Part shown: in pieces, positions 13,170 to 25,430 of the stretch
How positions within the stretch are numbered: position 1 is the first letter of the stretch
How the letters are laid out: each line of letters begins with the position of its first letter
DNA from: Fasciolopsis buskii
Taxonomy: Eukaryota; Platyhelminthes; Trematoda; Plagiorchiida; Fasciolidae
Direction of reading: 5' to 3'
DNA length: 64,000 nucleotides
Assembly (NCBI GenBank): GCA_008360955.1
Contig: LUCM01008710.1
Span: 51,276 to 115,275 of the forward strand
Position numbers and translations under genes: made by a program
Notes under the pieces: generated by a model
What the model was told of the DNA's origin: nothing
What the model saw: only the letters and a program-made list of their open reading frames with translations
The model's database searches: none

Positions 13170-14222
13170 TCACCTGGAGTATCAAATGACCTTGACGGCT
13201 GGTAGATGCATATACCTTCGGAACAATGGAATAGCAATGGATCTTCCTCTTCAGTGGATATTTCCTTGACAAAATTAGAAAAACATGCGCTGACTAAACG
13301 ATTCGACCGAATAACTTTTTATAAGCGATATTTGGACGACATAGTATGCGCATCAAATTTTTCCATACAACCTTCAGCCGAGCTCCCGGAGACAAAATTC
13401 ACTTTGGAAATGGAATCTGTAAATGGCCTGCCATTCTTGGAGGTATTTTTAGCACGTTACCAAGGTGGCTTACTTCGACGACCGATATGTCACAAGAAAT
13501 AATGAACAAGACACACATAGAATATGAAGGATTTGTGCTGAGAAATCCGATAGGAAACACTATCTAGTATTTAACAAGCAGAACCCATATGATGAGCACG
13601 GTAGACACATGCGATGATCAACTAAAAGGGATGTAGCGAACGGTTCTGCAGAACAAGTACGCTGCATGTTTTATCGGCAAAGGTATTAAAATCAACAGAA
13701 CTAAACCCACTTTTCAAACAGCGTAGAAGAAATTCATGCATCTACCTGTCCCTTTTAAAGGCAACATCATGAGAGACGCGACAAGTAGCGATCAGAAGTA
13801 CATATTTCACTGTTGAAGTAAGCATTATGATTGCATCTCGACCAGATCTTTTCCAGACAAAAGACAAACTACCACGTATTCAGCTTGTTACTGTGTGCAC
13901 CAATTCACTTGCGCCTGGGGGTGAGCTAAATAGGTTGGCCAAAATGATTGTCTGAACGCATAAAAGAACATTATCCCAACGAGCTGAAAAAAGAACGGGT
14001 AAAGAATCTACAAGGGGCAATCACTAAGCACCTGCTGGAATCGGATCGTCTAATGAACACATGAAACATTCTGCCCCGTCTATACCCTAAAGGGGGAGTA
14101 GCAAAGGAAGCTAAAGATCGAGTCTTGCCCACGGTCGAAACAATCGCAATTCATCAAAATAAACCACTTTGGTCTCAGAAACAGCACGTACGATCGTTCG
14201 TTCTAGCCTGGCTAACGGCGTA
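13170..14222 (+). mobile_element. Decayed Penelope-like retroelement (RT and GIY-YIG regions)
   Basis: Fragments of one retroelement protein can be followed in order through several frameshifts and stops. First comes a segment recalling the RT motif with small residues before the catalytic motif (about 13205-13260). Next is TKLEKHAL (13269-13292), then the catalytic motif YLDD (13328-13339), then LPFLEV in the thumb region (13427-13444). After a decayed linker, an IG-W-K block near 13933 stands where GIY-YIG nucleases have YIGRT-K, followed by LSERIKEHYP (13950-13979). The last open part continues to a stop at 14220-14222 with a single in-frame stop at 14062-14064. The order RT then GIY-YIG endonuclease is typical of Penelope-like elements. 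The copy is 5'-truncated and non-functional; only the C-terminal half is visible. Confidence 0.8.
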
Positions 14223-14484
14223 AGGTGCGGTTTACGTAATGGCTGACCGACACATCTACCAGCGTGCATTATTTATGATAACACCGAATTCGGGATATCC
14301 ATGATAACGTCTCAATCCAGTTGACAATTGCTTGGAATTACTACTATTGTTCGATCACCGTGCTACGATACCCATAAGACGTGCTGCATCTGGCCAATTG
14401 CGAAGCCCCGAAAATAAGCTTGTCCAGTACCGTGTATTCTGACGTAATCCGTGCCAGTTTTTTCGGTGATACTAACTGTCAGCG

Positions 14485-14676
14485 TTTCACTTAGGCCGGC
14501 AGAAGTCAAGCGGTCAATGTCATGACGTTCATATATGACCGCCGGGGGTTCGAATCCTCCCAATGCTGGCCAACTTGCTCATTGGGCAGCCCCCTGCTGG
14601 TCATTATCCCTCCCTGGAAATGATGTACATTGTTTTTCCTTGACAAAAGAAATAAGTGAGAAAAGATAAGAAAAAA
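14485..14676 (+). repeat. tRNA-derived SINE-like repeat, family B
   Basis: This is the best-preserved family B copy. The B-box GGTTCGAATCC at 14547-14557 matches the consensus exactly. The body reads 'cagccccctgctggtcatt' (from 14587) and 'gaaatgatgtacattg', and the copy ends in an A-rich tail (about 14640-14676). It lies about 260 bases downstream of the Penelope-like remnant. Confidence 0.78.
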
Positions 14677-15350
14677 CCAATAAGAACGCCCTATGATGGA
14701 AAAGTTTATTGAATGTTTAATTAATGAAAACGTTCGGCAAGAGGCCACTATAGAAAACTTTGAACCTCTAAAAAGCAACACAAACAAACAGTCCACGCGT
14801 CCAACTCATACATATGTACACACGCAAACTCTGAAGATATTGGCATATGCATTGTGACAATGAACGATGTTAAGTGAATTCAGCTTTGCCGAAGTGAAGT
14901 GGCTTTGATAGGCCCGAGGGGAACAAAGTTATTTCCGTCGTTAATCCAGTTTTGAGATCAGTCCTAAACAATACGATTAATCAGACAGGTGCGTTGAGCC
15001 TCGCGCCAATCTGACGAGATTTACGCCTGGACCGTTGTTCGAATTGAGCTGTTATTGTGAAAACATTGGCAAATTTTGGACCGGATGAACGGCCCTGTTT
15101 TGACTTTCACTGGACAATAGCTGAATGACGAAAATAATCCGGTCAACGGAAAGGACACTTAAAAGATTTGAAAATTCCGGTCGACGAAATGGATTCAGCT
15201 CAGCTGATTGTATCAGCATCTTTGGCGTGTGCCAAATGGGATTATTTGATCCGATAAGTATTGGTTCACCCAACACCGGGTGTTTCCTTTACCTAACGGC
15301 CATTTTGAATCGCATACTGGCTCGATCTTGCGTGTGCATTTTATAGCATG

Positions 15351-15695
15351 TTAGACCTTGAGTGTCGCTGCACTCCGATTTTGCAGGACATCAGAAAAGT
15401 TCTGACTCACGGTCTTCAGAAGCTCTTGTGGAATGTATTCATATTTCCCTTGTGAGAGTCGTCGATCCACTCTCGGTCTGTTGCCGTGTTTAGTAATTAC
15501 TCTAAGCACATGTGAGGCTGAATTAGTCAACCGACGATGTTCGTGGTTGTTAAGGCTCCTCTCCCAAATGCGCGATGCGACTTGAAGTAGCAGAGCTAGG
15601 AACTTGCGAATTGAGGCTGATCTGATTATGTGACGCATCCCGTTCATTAGGTGGTCATTCTTAAAGGTCACTCTAAGGTAGACGTGCCTCGACAT
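15351..15695 (-). CDS. Unrecognised open frame of 114 codons
   Basis: An open minus-strand frame rich in Arg, Ser and Leu. I recognise no domain, signal peptide or membrane helix. It overlaps by 45 bases the start of a plus-strand frame (15651-16037), so at most one is likely to be coding there. It could be part of a decayed element or chance. Confidence 0.12.
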   Translation of the reverse strand: MSRHVYLRVTFKNDHLMNGMRHIIRSASIRKFLALLLQVASRIWERSLNNHEHRRLTNSASHVLRVITKHGNRPRVDRRLSQGKYEYIPQELLKTVSQNFSDVLQNRSAATLKV

Positions 15696-16037
15696 TATCT
15701 ATTTTCGTTATGGACTTTAGGGTTTATTGTTTTCCATAGAAATCTTTCCTCCTCTTTCAAAATGCTCGAAAAGCAGACATGTTTGGCGAGACAACAGAGC
15801 CTTCATCAAGCCTCTTTTATGGGTCCCCTCAATGTCACCTTTCGGTTCATAAAGCTTTGGTGTTCCTTCCGACAGTCTCACGATTTTGATGCTTATAAGG
15901 CCAAAATTCTTGTTCCCCTATTCCTCAACACCATGAATACCGGATCAGAACACCGGATTCGATTGATGCATTGTGCCACCTGCCGTCAGGCTGTGTGTTA
16001 TTCTGGTATTTCCGATCGAAGCCTAATCAGATTATAA
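15651..16037 (+). CDS. Unrecognised open frame of 128 codons
   Basis: An open plus-strand frame. The last third contains CATCRQAVCY, with three cysteines and a histidine upstream, but I cannot place it in a family. No splice or promoter context is convincing. It could be a decayed transposon ORF. Confidence 0.14.
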   Translation: MVILKGHSKVDVPRHYLFSLWTLGFIVFHRNLSSSFKMLEKQTCLARQQSLHQASFMGPLNVTFRFIKLWCSFRQSHDFDAYKAKILVPLFLNTMNTGSEHRIRLMHCATCRQAVCYSGISDRSLIRL

Positions 16038-18558
16038 GGTCACTAGGGGAGATTTCCGCTGCTAGGCTTTCGATGTACTTTCATAGAAGTGCCGACCTCG
16101 AGAAGAGGTAAAGCAGAATGTTAGGTGAAGCCACAGTACAAATTCAAACGGATGGTAAATCTCGAGGGTTCAGAAGAATGCAGCCAGTCATTATTCACCA
16201 CTTCCGACTGACCTTTTCACACTCGCTGGCAAGATGTTAAGGGAAGGGGTTCAAAACAGTTCGCGGTCATAAAATTCAGATGAAGTCAAACAGTACATGC
16301 TGCTTAGGGTCACGTGACACGGAGGTTTGAAAGCATGAGTGAAAAAGTCATGTGAATGCATTATTTATATATCTATGGCCCCACTTCTCCGTCAATGACC
16401 ACGTGGTTGGCATTCATCGTTTATTCAAGTTACCTAACTGGGATGTACTCGTGTGGATAGTCTTTAAAAGATCAAAAACAAACAGCGGACTTGTTCCAAA
16501 TGAAAATATTGTAACGTGATGACCAGAGTACTAGCTGTTAGAAAAAATCGATACAAAGCTTACGCGAATCAACTACTCTATAAAATATCTTTTCAAAGCA
16601 AATTTCCTGTTGGAAAACACTTATCTTTTAAAATGCTACGTGGATAGATTGTTACACTTGCTTAAAGTTTAACGTTGGTAAATTTTTACTTTCTTCTAAT
16701 GTATTATTCAGCGAACAGATCGTGATTCTGAAGCAGGACCACGATGGGTTATAGGCTGTCAAGTAGGCGTCATGTTCAATTCCGAACCTCGTTTTTTTGA
16801 CCGTTGACTGATTATCCCCAGTCAGTATCATTATTACATTCCTTTATATCCTTTTCTGCGCAAAAAATGCGATTATTCTTCTGTGCCAGTTTGTCCTTAT
16901 TTGGCATTGGGTGACTGTTAGTCGACAACCACAATGATGAGGACCGTGATCAAATAATTCTAGTAAACTTTGACAAGACGAAGCTCAGGCTAAAGCACTA
17001 CACGACTATTGTAAAACGTAAGTACTGCTGTTCCAATATGGAATCAGTTTTCACTCTACGGAGGTAAGAAGTTACCTAGAAAGGAGGCGTTTCACTGTCC
17101 AATAGTTCAGCTCTGTCAGTATCAAACAGCTTAGGGTTTGGCACCGCCTACATTGATTGAAAAGTGCGATAGAACAAAAGGCCATTAAAATGGCACGCAC
17201 AGGAATTTGTTCGGTATGAAGTTGAAGCCCTAATAAGATCAACAAGGCACGGCTATCGGTCGTCGAAAGAGATTAGTTTAATCAACTGCCTCGGAGATGC
17301 AGTATCACCTTCAGTGGGTGAAGGTCTTTTGTGTACAATTATCATGGAGACTAACATTGACAAGTTTGCCCAAGACTACGTAGGGAATTCCGATCAGCTA
17401 CCGAGAACCAGTGTCAGAAAAGCCGAAATACTTTCGCTATCCTTTTATCCAATCGTGCTGAAACTGTCATCAAACTCCCCACCGTTTCTGCCCGGAAGAA
17501 TGGAATGCGATATTCTGGACAAAAATGATATGTCTGGATATATTTATTCCGCGTGATCTCACAAAATCTGGTGTGGAAACTTATTTGCTTTCGGTCTACA
17601 TCAGCCCAACAGTATGGAAAGAGCGTTAAACAAATGTCCGTCAAAGCGTTATCGATTCAACAGGTTCTAACAGCTGTTAGGGTATCATTTTTGACCGTCT
17701 AATCGACCGGTGCTTTTGATCTGTTGGTGACTGTCCTCTCGCCTTCGCACTTGGTAATCTTTAGAGAAAGAGTGCACATTTGTTATACGATAAATAAAGA
17801 ATGTAAAGAAAGTATTTTTTTGTCCCCAACCAAATTGAGCGATGATCGCGAAACTTGAAGCAACGTTTTCAATGATGTTAAGCACAGTATTAGAGCATTT
17901 TAGCAAACGAATTCTGTCAAATTTCAAACAACAGCTATTAAAGGGGGGAAAAATTTATTCTCTTATTGATTCCACAATCAATTACTGAATCTACCTTCAG
18001 TAAATACTTACTAGTTTCTCTTTAGCAAAAACACCGAAGTCAATCCGCCAATAAAACTTGTTTACTAACCAAAATATGAAGTATTTGTATAGCATTTCTA
18101 TCCGCACGTCCATGAATTTTCCGGGACCTTAGCTTTCGCGGACTTCGAAGGCCCTTTTTGATTCACTAGCCACAATGGTCAATTTCCAGTCAGAGTCTTT
18201 CCTCAGTATTGGTTGACCGCTTCGTAGATGATGCGTATGGGACCGTGAACATATATCCTATTGGATTCTTATGACTTTACTTCAAAGCCCCGTTATTCAG
18301 TACAACAGGGAAGTCATGAGCCATCAACCATAGGCGAATAATGTATTGTATATATCATGGCGCCGTATTAGCACCCACAAACAACAATACACACGAAGGC
18401 ACACGACAGTTGAAAAGCATAGGGGCATGCATGGTTCGAAGGCAGGGGCTTCCAAAAATGTTGCACCAACAGAACCGTGTACGTCCCGTGTCCAGCAAAA
18501 CGAAATTAGAAAAGTGACACGAAATGAGCATCAAATGGTAAAGAAAATAGCGACTTTA

Positions 18559-18718
18559 ATTGTGAATGGTATAATGTTAACGATGCAGCGTTATTGGTAG
18601 ATATAATACGCCAACGTTTTGACTACCGTGGGTAGCCCTTCTCAAGGCAAGTTTTATAACCAAATGACTGATGGAACGTTCTACCAACAACGCTGTTACT
18701 AACATTATCATTCACAAT
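18559..18718. repeat. Fold-back element (family C), near-complete
   Basis: About 160 bp with matching inverted ends. The left end begins ATTGTGAATGGTATAATG and the right end finishes CATTATCATTCACAAT. The left arm contains the family core 'cgccaacgttttgactacc' and 'ttctcaaggcaagtttt'; the right arm is shorter and more decayed (18674-18718). It would fold into a hairpin. No coding capacity is seen. This resembles a MITE or fold-back transposon; target-site duplications are not clear. Confidence 0.72.
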
Positions 18719-18796
18719 GAAAACCAATAAATGACGCATCGATTGTTCGATACACTCCTTACTTCATTCGGTCCTGATGTTAACAGCTAATCGATT

Positions 18797-18895
18797 TCCC
18801 CACTTGGCAGCCCTCTGTTGGCCGTGGCCCACTTCCTGAAAAATGATGTGCATTGGTATTTCATTCACAAAGGAAGTAAAAGATAAAAGACAAAA
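18797..18895 (+). repeat. SINE-like repeat, family B, 5'-truncated
   Basis: Only the body and tail of family B remain: 'ggcagccctctgttggcc' followed by 'aaatgatgtgcattgg' and an A-rich tail (18870-18895). The tRNA-like head is missing, as expected from 5' truncation during reverse transcription. Confidence 0.72.
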
Positions 18896-18959
18896 GATTC
18901 CCTCCAAAAGATCGATGTCACTACAGCCTAACGAGCTTCGTTTGTTTCAAGTGGACTTC

Positions 18960-19391
18960 TGTTATGTTGCCGAGTTTGGTTGATCTATGCACACACTGAA
19001 GCACAAGACAAGTGCTCCCAGAGCATGATATCCCAGGAGCACAGCCTGTGGTCTAGTAGGACACGAACACACACACAGAAGTTGGAGACACAAAAGTTCG
19101 GGCTCTAGACTCAAAGCCCGTAGTCGCACAACGAAAGGGACGAAACTGCTGCTCCCTTGAATGAGCAGCCACACGGAACAATAAGCGGCGCGAAATACGA
19201 ACAACTAGCCCAGCCCGCTAGCGGAAGAGAGAAGACGAACACAGAGTACTGCCGCGCGTTTATTGGTGACCCACCAACACAAGTCAGAATTCAAGTGAGC
19301 TCTATCGTTTATATAGTTTTGTTGGGTGGCCTTGATCGATGTGTGGACTAGCCAATCACAAAACGGGCTTTTATGAATCTTTTCGCAGACA
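18960..19391 (-). mobile_element. Possible solo LTR (or a promoter region)
   Basis: On the minus strand the order is: inverted CCAAT box (GATTGGCT, 19358-19351), TATA-like CTATATAAA (about 19317-19309), then AATAAA at 19264-19259, about 50 bases downstream of the TATA box, then GC-rich sequence ending CAACATAACA near 18960. A promoter closely followed by a polyadenylation signal is characteristic of LTRs. Proposed ends TG...CA are approximate. I found no target-site duplication, no second LTR and no internal gag-pol, so a solo LTR is the best retroelement reading. A host promoter is the alternative. Confidence 0.33.
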
Positions 19392-22300
19392 TATAAAAAT
19401 ATTCAACCGCGCAATATTTAAAATAACGCCAATTTCGAAATATTGAGAAAAGGATAGGTTCTTTTGGAAAATTAGTAGCAGAAATGAAATCTGGGGCTCC
19501 AAAAACCTTGGAGTGGTCGTCGACCATAACAACTTCCTAGCGAACAATTCAATGTCAGTTTATTGTTTGTTTTACTGTTCTTCTTAGCTGCCGTTCAATC
19601 ATTTCACGCTGTGTCACCGTAGCTGGATAGAAAATGATACATTATTAGAGACACCAGGCCGTAGTCAATGGCTAGCGCACACGCGGTTTGTTCTCGTCTC
19701 ATGGCTGGCAACCATTGGGTAGGGGTGGTTCACGATCAGGCCTTGTCGAGACAAAACTGGAGTGAAGCATTTCAGAGCTATTCCTCCGTATTAAATCTGC
19801 TTTTTGCCGATGCAGATGACTGTGCAATTCTAGTCGATGGGCGCGATGCTCTCAGAGTCGACTGTTTATTGAAATGGAGAAGCAGAGGAGTCGGTGCATT
19901 GAAGTTTGTCTGGTGATGGTGGATGTAAACGTTCCCCTCTCACTTCCTGTTGGAACAGATAGAAATGTCAATCGTCTCTCTGCCCGTTGCAAATCCCGTT
20001 ACGTTAGTACACTTTGTAAAGTTTACCTACCCACGTTTTTGTTGTTTATGGTAACCAACACTAGGATTTTGCTTAATTTACAAATATCTTCTCCAACCCT
20101 GTGCTTACTTACGTTGAACGTTTATGTGTGTTGTCGCCGCTTAGTTTGACAGGCTCGACATGTATTTCGCATCAACTTCTTGTTCCTTATATCTTGTTCA
20201 ATTTTCCACTGAAAACGATTCCCTGCTTGATTTTCAGTGTTCCCCCTTGGTTACCTCGCCCAAACGCATGGTTATGTTAGCCTTCGATCCTGGTATTTTA
20301 ATCTGCACTCAAGAGTTTTAGCTTCTACTCATCGGTTTCCAGTTTTCGTCTGCAATTTTTAGTCATCACTTACTGTTCTTGGATTTATTTGCAACATTTT
20401 TACTGAATGGCATTTTAATGCCTGAAAAACTTGTTATGTGGTCATGTGCGAAGTACCGAAAAAAGCTTGCTTGTTAAGGCATGTTCCCATGTCGCAATCG
20501 TACATTTCTCAAGAATCACAGCAGTACGTGGAGGCTAAATAACACGCACAATGACCAAATAACCCCGATAAGCACTGTATCTCCAACTAACTATACCGAT
20601 ATCTTCTCTATCCTTAACCGATCTTTCGTCGCAATATTCGTATCCTAGTCGTGCTACCCGAGATTTGTTTCAAAGGTAATTCTCAAACCTTCCAGTAAAA
20701 CTGATCGTGCTTGCTCAAAAATCACAGACATGGTGAATCATCTGTGGGATGCCAGTGACTTTTTTCTGTCTTTCCTCTCGATTTGAAAGTCTAACAGGCC
20801 ATCCTGATTTCTGTTTCGATGTTTCTCGTGCCAGGAGGTCGAAAGTCTTTCTAAAATGAAGTCAGCCAAAAAGTGTCAGCCGACGTTCAATCAACCCAAG
20901 AGCAAGTGCTTTGTTGAACTTCACTTTTACCAGTGGCTGATAAAATACTTGCCGATTTTCACATCACCGCACCAACCACTCGCCACTGACATGTTGCTGT
21001 GCTACTTATCCAAGCATGTTCGCCCGTTTCATTGTGTGACCTCTAACAACAGTTTACATAACCTTGGTTCTTTTCCTCGTGCTAAAACGCTTGCTGTTTG
21101 CAGACCTAGATTTAACCAAAGTTTCCTTAAAAGGAAGTTGCGAGATCGGAACTGGTCAATAGAACAGTTGCTGACCGATAACAATTCAAAGGTTCTCGTC
21201 CCTATACGACTTGTCCCATTGAAACGTAGACAGACCACCCCGAAAGTTTTTCTCAACCCCTTCAAAGAGAAGATCATGCGAATCTGATTAGGGAAGGAAT
21301 GTCAAGAATCTAATCACCATCATCAAAGGCCAAATTAGGTGGCTTAAGTGGGACTTGGCATGGTCGGAAGTGGTGTCGCAAGATTTTGAAATCCCTAAAA
21401 CAGCAGTGCACCTCAAAACCAAAATCCAACCCTAATATTCACGATCTGAGCCATCGTTTCCACACAAACTCGGGACAGCCTTTGCTTCCCCGCCCATTTG
21501 TTGCCCAGGTTGAGCTCTCGCCAATTACCGAAAACTCGGCGTTCAAGACTGCGCCAAAAGTTAAAAACAGTTGCTCTTGTGGCTCCCCACTTACTTTCTT
21601 CTGTGCTGCAGAAGAGAGAGGCTTGGCAACATTTGCCGCCCTATTCAATCATATAATATTTGTTTTCCCAGTGGGAGTCGTTCTTGGCTATTTCAAACCG
21701 ATTGGAATGTGATCAGTCCACAAGAAATGATCTGACAAACATCACCGCATTGCGTACTGTTTATATGCATTAAATTGGTTCTGCAAAGTGCTTATTGATT
21801 GCATACTAGCTGAAGTTAATCCTATACAATCCTAAGGTGTCCCCACTTGATAATTCAAGCTATATTGTTTACTTAACTGCTTCTTCGTTTGCCGGTGGAC
21901 CCCTCATATTAAGATTTGCTGGTGTTAACTATGCTGATGAGATCGGTTACCGCAATCGTTGTACCGTTCGTCATGCCTTCCAAAAAAGAAACTACTTCCA
22001 GAGGTTCAAGTGTCATGTACTCGACTATTTACCCTTTGTACTCCTTTTTTCCAAGCAACCATCTCATTAAAAGTTTCAGGTATTTTTCCGCAACTTGTCT
22101 CCAATAACATTTTTTTTGCAAACCGGTTGAAATCTCGACAAACCTAAATGTTTCGAATGTCGATTATCCTTTCTGGTCAGTCTATCCATCTGAATCGTTG
22201 TTCATTAGCTCAGAATCACTTGGCAGGGTTGTTTCTATGCAGTATCTAGTTTTTACGAGTAGAACTCTAAGGTGGATTTCTCACACTTCCGCGTGTATGA

Positions 22301-22899
22301 TTAGTCTTCAATGGCTTTTATTTAAAATCAGGGGGCTTCGGCTATGCAAGCAGAGAAACAAAACACAATCTGCAATTCCGCATACCGGCGTGTTTTTCCA
22401 GTCCTTCTTTAGCACTGTCCTCTTATCTTTGCTCGTTTAATTCAAACTGCTTGACCCGGGACTATCAGTTAGTAGCCAGGCGTCTTTCAAACCACTGAAC
22501 ACCTTGCTCACTAGACTATGACAAACATTCATTCACATGTGAAAGAATTTGCTCACAGGGTAGTCTCAGATCCCATTCATTATCTGCCCGCTGATCTCTC
22601 ATGTTCATTGCCCTTCCGAAACACAGTCTTTGGGTACGGTACTGTCCATTAACTGACACACATCTTGACAAAACGGGAGTGTTTCAACCAACTCAAATGA
22701 CGAGTTCTTCTTCCCGTGTCTTTTCTTTTGTTTTTTATAGGCCGCTCAAAGCCACTGGTTTTAACAGTTGCTTTTGAATGCAGTGCGGTCACTTATGTAA
22801 GCAAAAGTCTATGCAAGTGGACAGAATGCAATACAATCCTCACATCTGTTTATGTTACATAGCACCGCAATTCCCCTACCCAAATTGACTGAGAACGTC
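19392..22899. other. No confident gene; possibly 5' part of a decayed LINE
   Basis: The plus strand is markedly pyrimidine-rich. It holds open frames at 19668-19916, 20856-21287 (143 codons, basic; contains FLKRKLRDRNW) and 21386-21712. These share the orientation of the LINE-like remnant at 22.9-23.4 kb and may be its upstream regions, but I cannot align them to an endonuclease or the RT core. Frames are broken repeatedly. Confidence 0.35.
20856..21287 (+). CDS. Unrecognised basic open frame of 143 codons
   Basis: The longest gap-free open frame in the window. The product would be strongly basic (many Lys and Arg in the second half), without a signal peptide or clear membrane helix. It lies in the same strand and pyrimidine-rich block as the LINE-like remnant at 22.9-23.4 kb, so a fragment of a retroelement ORF between endonuclease and RT is one reading. 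No conserved domain is recognised. A chance frame is possible. Confidence 0.17.
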   Translation: MKSAKKCQPTFNQPKSKCFVELHFYQWLIKYLPIFTSPHQPLATDMLLCYLSKHVRPFHCVTSNNSLHNLGSFPRAKTLAVCRPRFNQSFLKRKLRDRNWSIEQLLTDNNSKVLVPIRLVPLKRRQTTPKVFLNPFKEKIMRI

Positions 22900-23365
22900 T
22901 CATTCTCGGTTGTCCCTGCAAGGCTGAATCTTCTGCCAGATAATCTTTATCACGTCCGTGAGTGGGTTTCACTCCATTCTCCGGCGTCAAACGTTCTTAA
23001 GTGTGTTGACTTTCCCCCAAATTCTCAGCATTTTATCCGGTACTCAGTTATATTCAGCCACCTTCAGTGATATTAATTACTAGAGATTGCGCTCTTGGAA
23101 ATTCGCCCATTCAGTACTTTGGCCTGGCTTTAACCTCTAACGTTCACATGACTAAGTACGTAAAACTTGCATTCGATAGAGCATCCAGACTCGTTGTTTT
23201 TTACTTTCTGGGCCCCAAAAGCACATTACAAACTTGTCTTTCAACTGGTTACCTCAATCGCCCCCCTATTCTCTGGCTTTACTACTCCTTGATATTTCAT
23301 CCGTGCTTGGAAGAAAGTCACTTCGAGCATTCCGTTAAATTTACGAAAATGTCTGCACTTTAAGG
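22900..23365 (+). mobile_element. Decayed CR1/jockey-like LINE reverse transcriptase remnant
   Basis: Two adjacent pieces resemble the C-terminal side of a non-LTR reverse transcriptase. The first (about 22955-23060) recalls the 'NVSKC' region that follows the catalytic motif, here NVLKCVDF. The second (23067-23363) reads ITRD, then KLAFDRASRLV, then YYSLIFHPC, matching in order the segment where such enzymes have a 'LG-T.d', an alpha-helical 'ka.r.lgfl.R' and 'RP.LEY.s.vW.P'. A stop and frame change separate the pieces. The catalytic YxDD is not found upstream. This is an old, inactive copy. Confidence 0.45.
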
Positions 23366-25430
23366 TGGGACGAACAAGGGCCAACTTGAAGACAATACTA
23401 GTTAGGCACGTTCTGGTGCTTGTGACATACTGTCGCACAGTTTGCTATCCCGCAATACTAAACTTTTTCTAACAGAATTTTCCGAGGCTTTTTTTCCAAT
23501 GTGTAAGTCGTTTCACTTTTACAGTACCCATTTATCGTACTTATTGCACGCGGATAGCATTAGTCGCGATCTTGGGCTTCTATGTGTGGACTGGGGACAA
23601 TTGAACTCAGAGATCGCCTCTAATGGCCACACGCAATGAGGGCCTACATATTTTCGAAATAATACCGCTTGTTTTTTTCCGAACAAGTAACAGTATATGT
23701 CTACCTTTTCCCCCTGTTCTTGTCATGTCCGAGGGTACGGAACCGTTGGCTGACATGGATTGATAAGTGCAAGAGGTAAGCTGTAGGCCGCCCTAATGTC
23801 TCCGCTTGTAAAAGGATGGCTCATGGTGTTAAACTGTATTTTAAAAGCCTAATGAAAACGTGCTACCCTCAATTTCTCTCCCAATAATACCAGTATAATA
23901 ATGGTGTCTACAATAGTAATAATAATAACAGCAATAATAATGACTGCCATTTTATATTGAGGTTCCCCAGCTTTTCGATCAACAATAAGTTGATCCCAAC
24001 ACGAAATGAAGTTGATCTCATCGGGCTTAAACAACTGTTAAAAACGTTACTTGAATGAACAGTCAGTTCTTGAAGTATCTGAAACTCGTTTCTTATCTCC
24101 TTGCATCTCCGCTGGTGAAGCACATGAGAGGCGGTAGATTGTCGACGATCTCCACGTCCGTCTCACATAAAACTGGTTCCATCTTAATCCGTCCAAATTG
24201 TCAAATGCGACTGCTTCTTAGTTTAGGATGAATACGATACACCAGGGGATGCACATTTCTGTGCACCATCGGCCAGTATGCGCATCATAAAAGAGCTAAC
24301 CCGTCTGTGTTGTCATTCAAGGACATAATATCAGACCACTGTATTATGCAATACTATGGCTGAAAGTGAATAACTACCTCACAAAACTCTCCCAATTTCC
24401 AGTCCGTTTTGATGGATCACAAAACGTCACTATTGGTATTCGCGGGAATGCGCATTTTCCCTAGGAAGGGGTGATCGGGAAGCAAAGCTGTCATCTGTGT
24501 CCGTCGCATTGCTTATCTCGCCCACGGTTGTGAATTCGAACATCCATTTCAACTTAGTAGTTTTTTTTAATTGTCTACAATGGATTTCTTAATCGCTGTG
24601 CTTGCCTGTGAGTGTTTATTCGTCATCCCTTGGCAGTAGGAGCGCATGAATCAGTTATGGCTTGCATGTTGGACTTGTGATTTACACGACAAAACACGAC
24701 CTAACAGAAGAACAAATCAGAAAACTGACGAATCATACTCATCTATAGAAGTTTGGCTTGTGGACATCGGTATGGTATTTTCGTCGGCTTGGTGCTCTTC
24801 CCTCAGTTTGCCGTACTTTGTGCTTTGCTATAGAAAGGTATACTAAATTGGTGTGCAGATATTTGTGAGTGAATGTGCGTTGGTGCTTGTAGTCCTTCTG
24901 AAAGCTTCCCTTTAATCAATAATGCCTGAACAACCAGCACTGGGCAAGCGTCTGCGGTTCAGGTCACACATACAAAAACGTACGCACGCAGGCCCACACA
25001 AATATACACACATGCACAGACCGAACTGTGCGCACAAACAGCGTGTCTGATTGCAGTAATGATTCCTGGAAAAGTAAATTTCGGATGAAGATGGACTGAC
25101 ACAAATGCAGAGGCACAGGAAACCCAGCTCCAAGCACGCATGTGCACAGAACACACACACAAGCGTTCGTTCGTGTGTCCACCACGTCCCAGTCAAGCCT
25201 TCTTTCTCTCCACAACTCGAACACCGTCCGCGCATATCACCAACGAAGCAGGTAGGCAGTTTCATCGTGTATGGCCCGGCTGTTTGTCTCATTTGGCTTC
25301 AGCTAGCCTCACATTGCAGCTCCTCTATCCACCTAGCCCTGTTTCTTGCTTTCGTTTCGGCCTCACACAAAAGTAACATTAATCGTCTGATTCGTCTCTC
25401 TTCTACCTATTTTTTTGTGCAATTCATCTC
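23366..25430. other. No gene recognised; simple-sequence patches
   Basis: Holds an AAT-rich patch (about 23885-23945) and a CA-rich patch (about 24960-25170) in which frames on both strands are open, an effect of composition. No domain or shared repeat is seen. Confidence 0.45.

Larger units (their letters stand above)
14677..18558. other. No confident gene
   Basis: Nearly 4 kb without a recognised gene. Two unrecognised frames face each other: minus 15351-15695 (114 codons) and plus 15651-16037 (128 codons). Both lie in slightly GC-richer sequence. Neither has a motif I know. The rest is AT-rich with many stops. No repeat shared with other parts of the window is evident. Confidence 0.4.
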
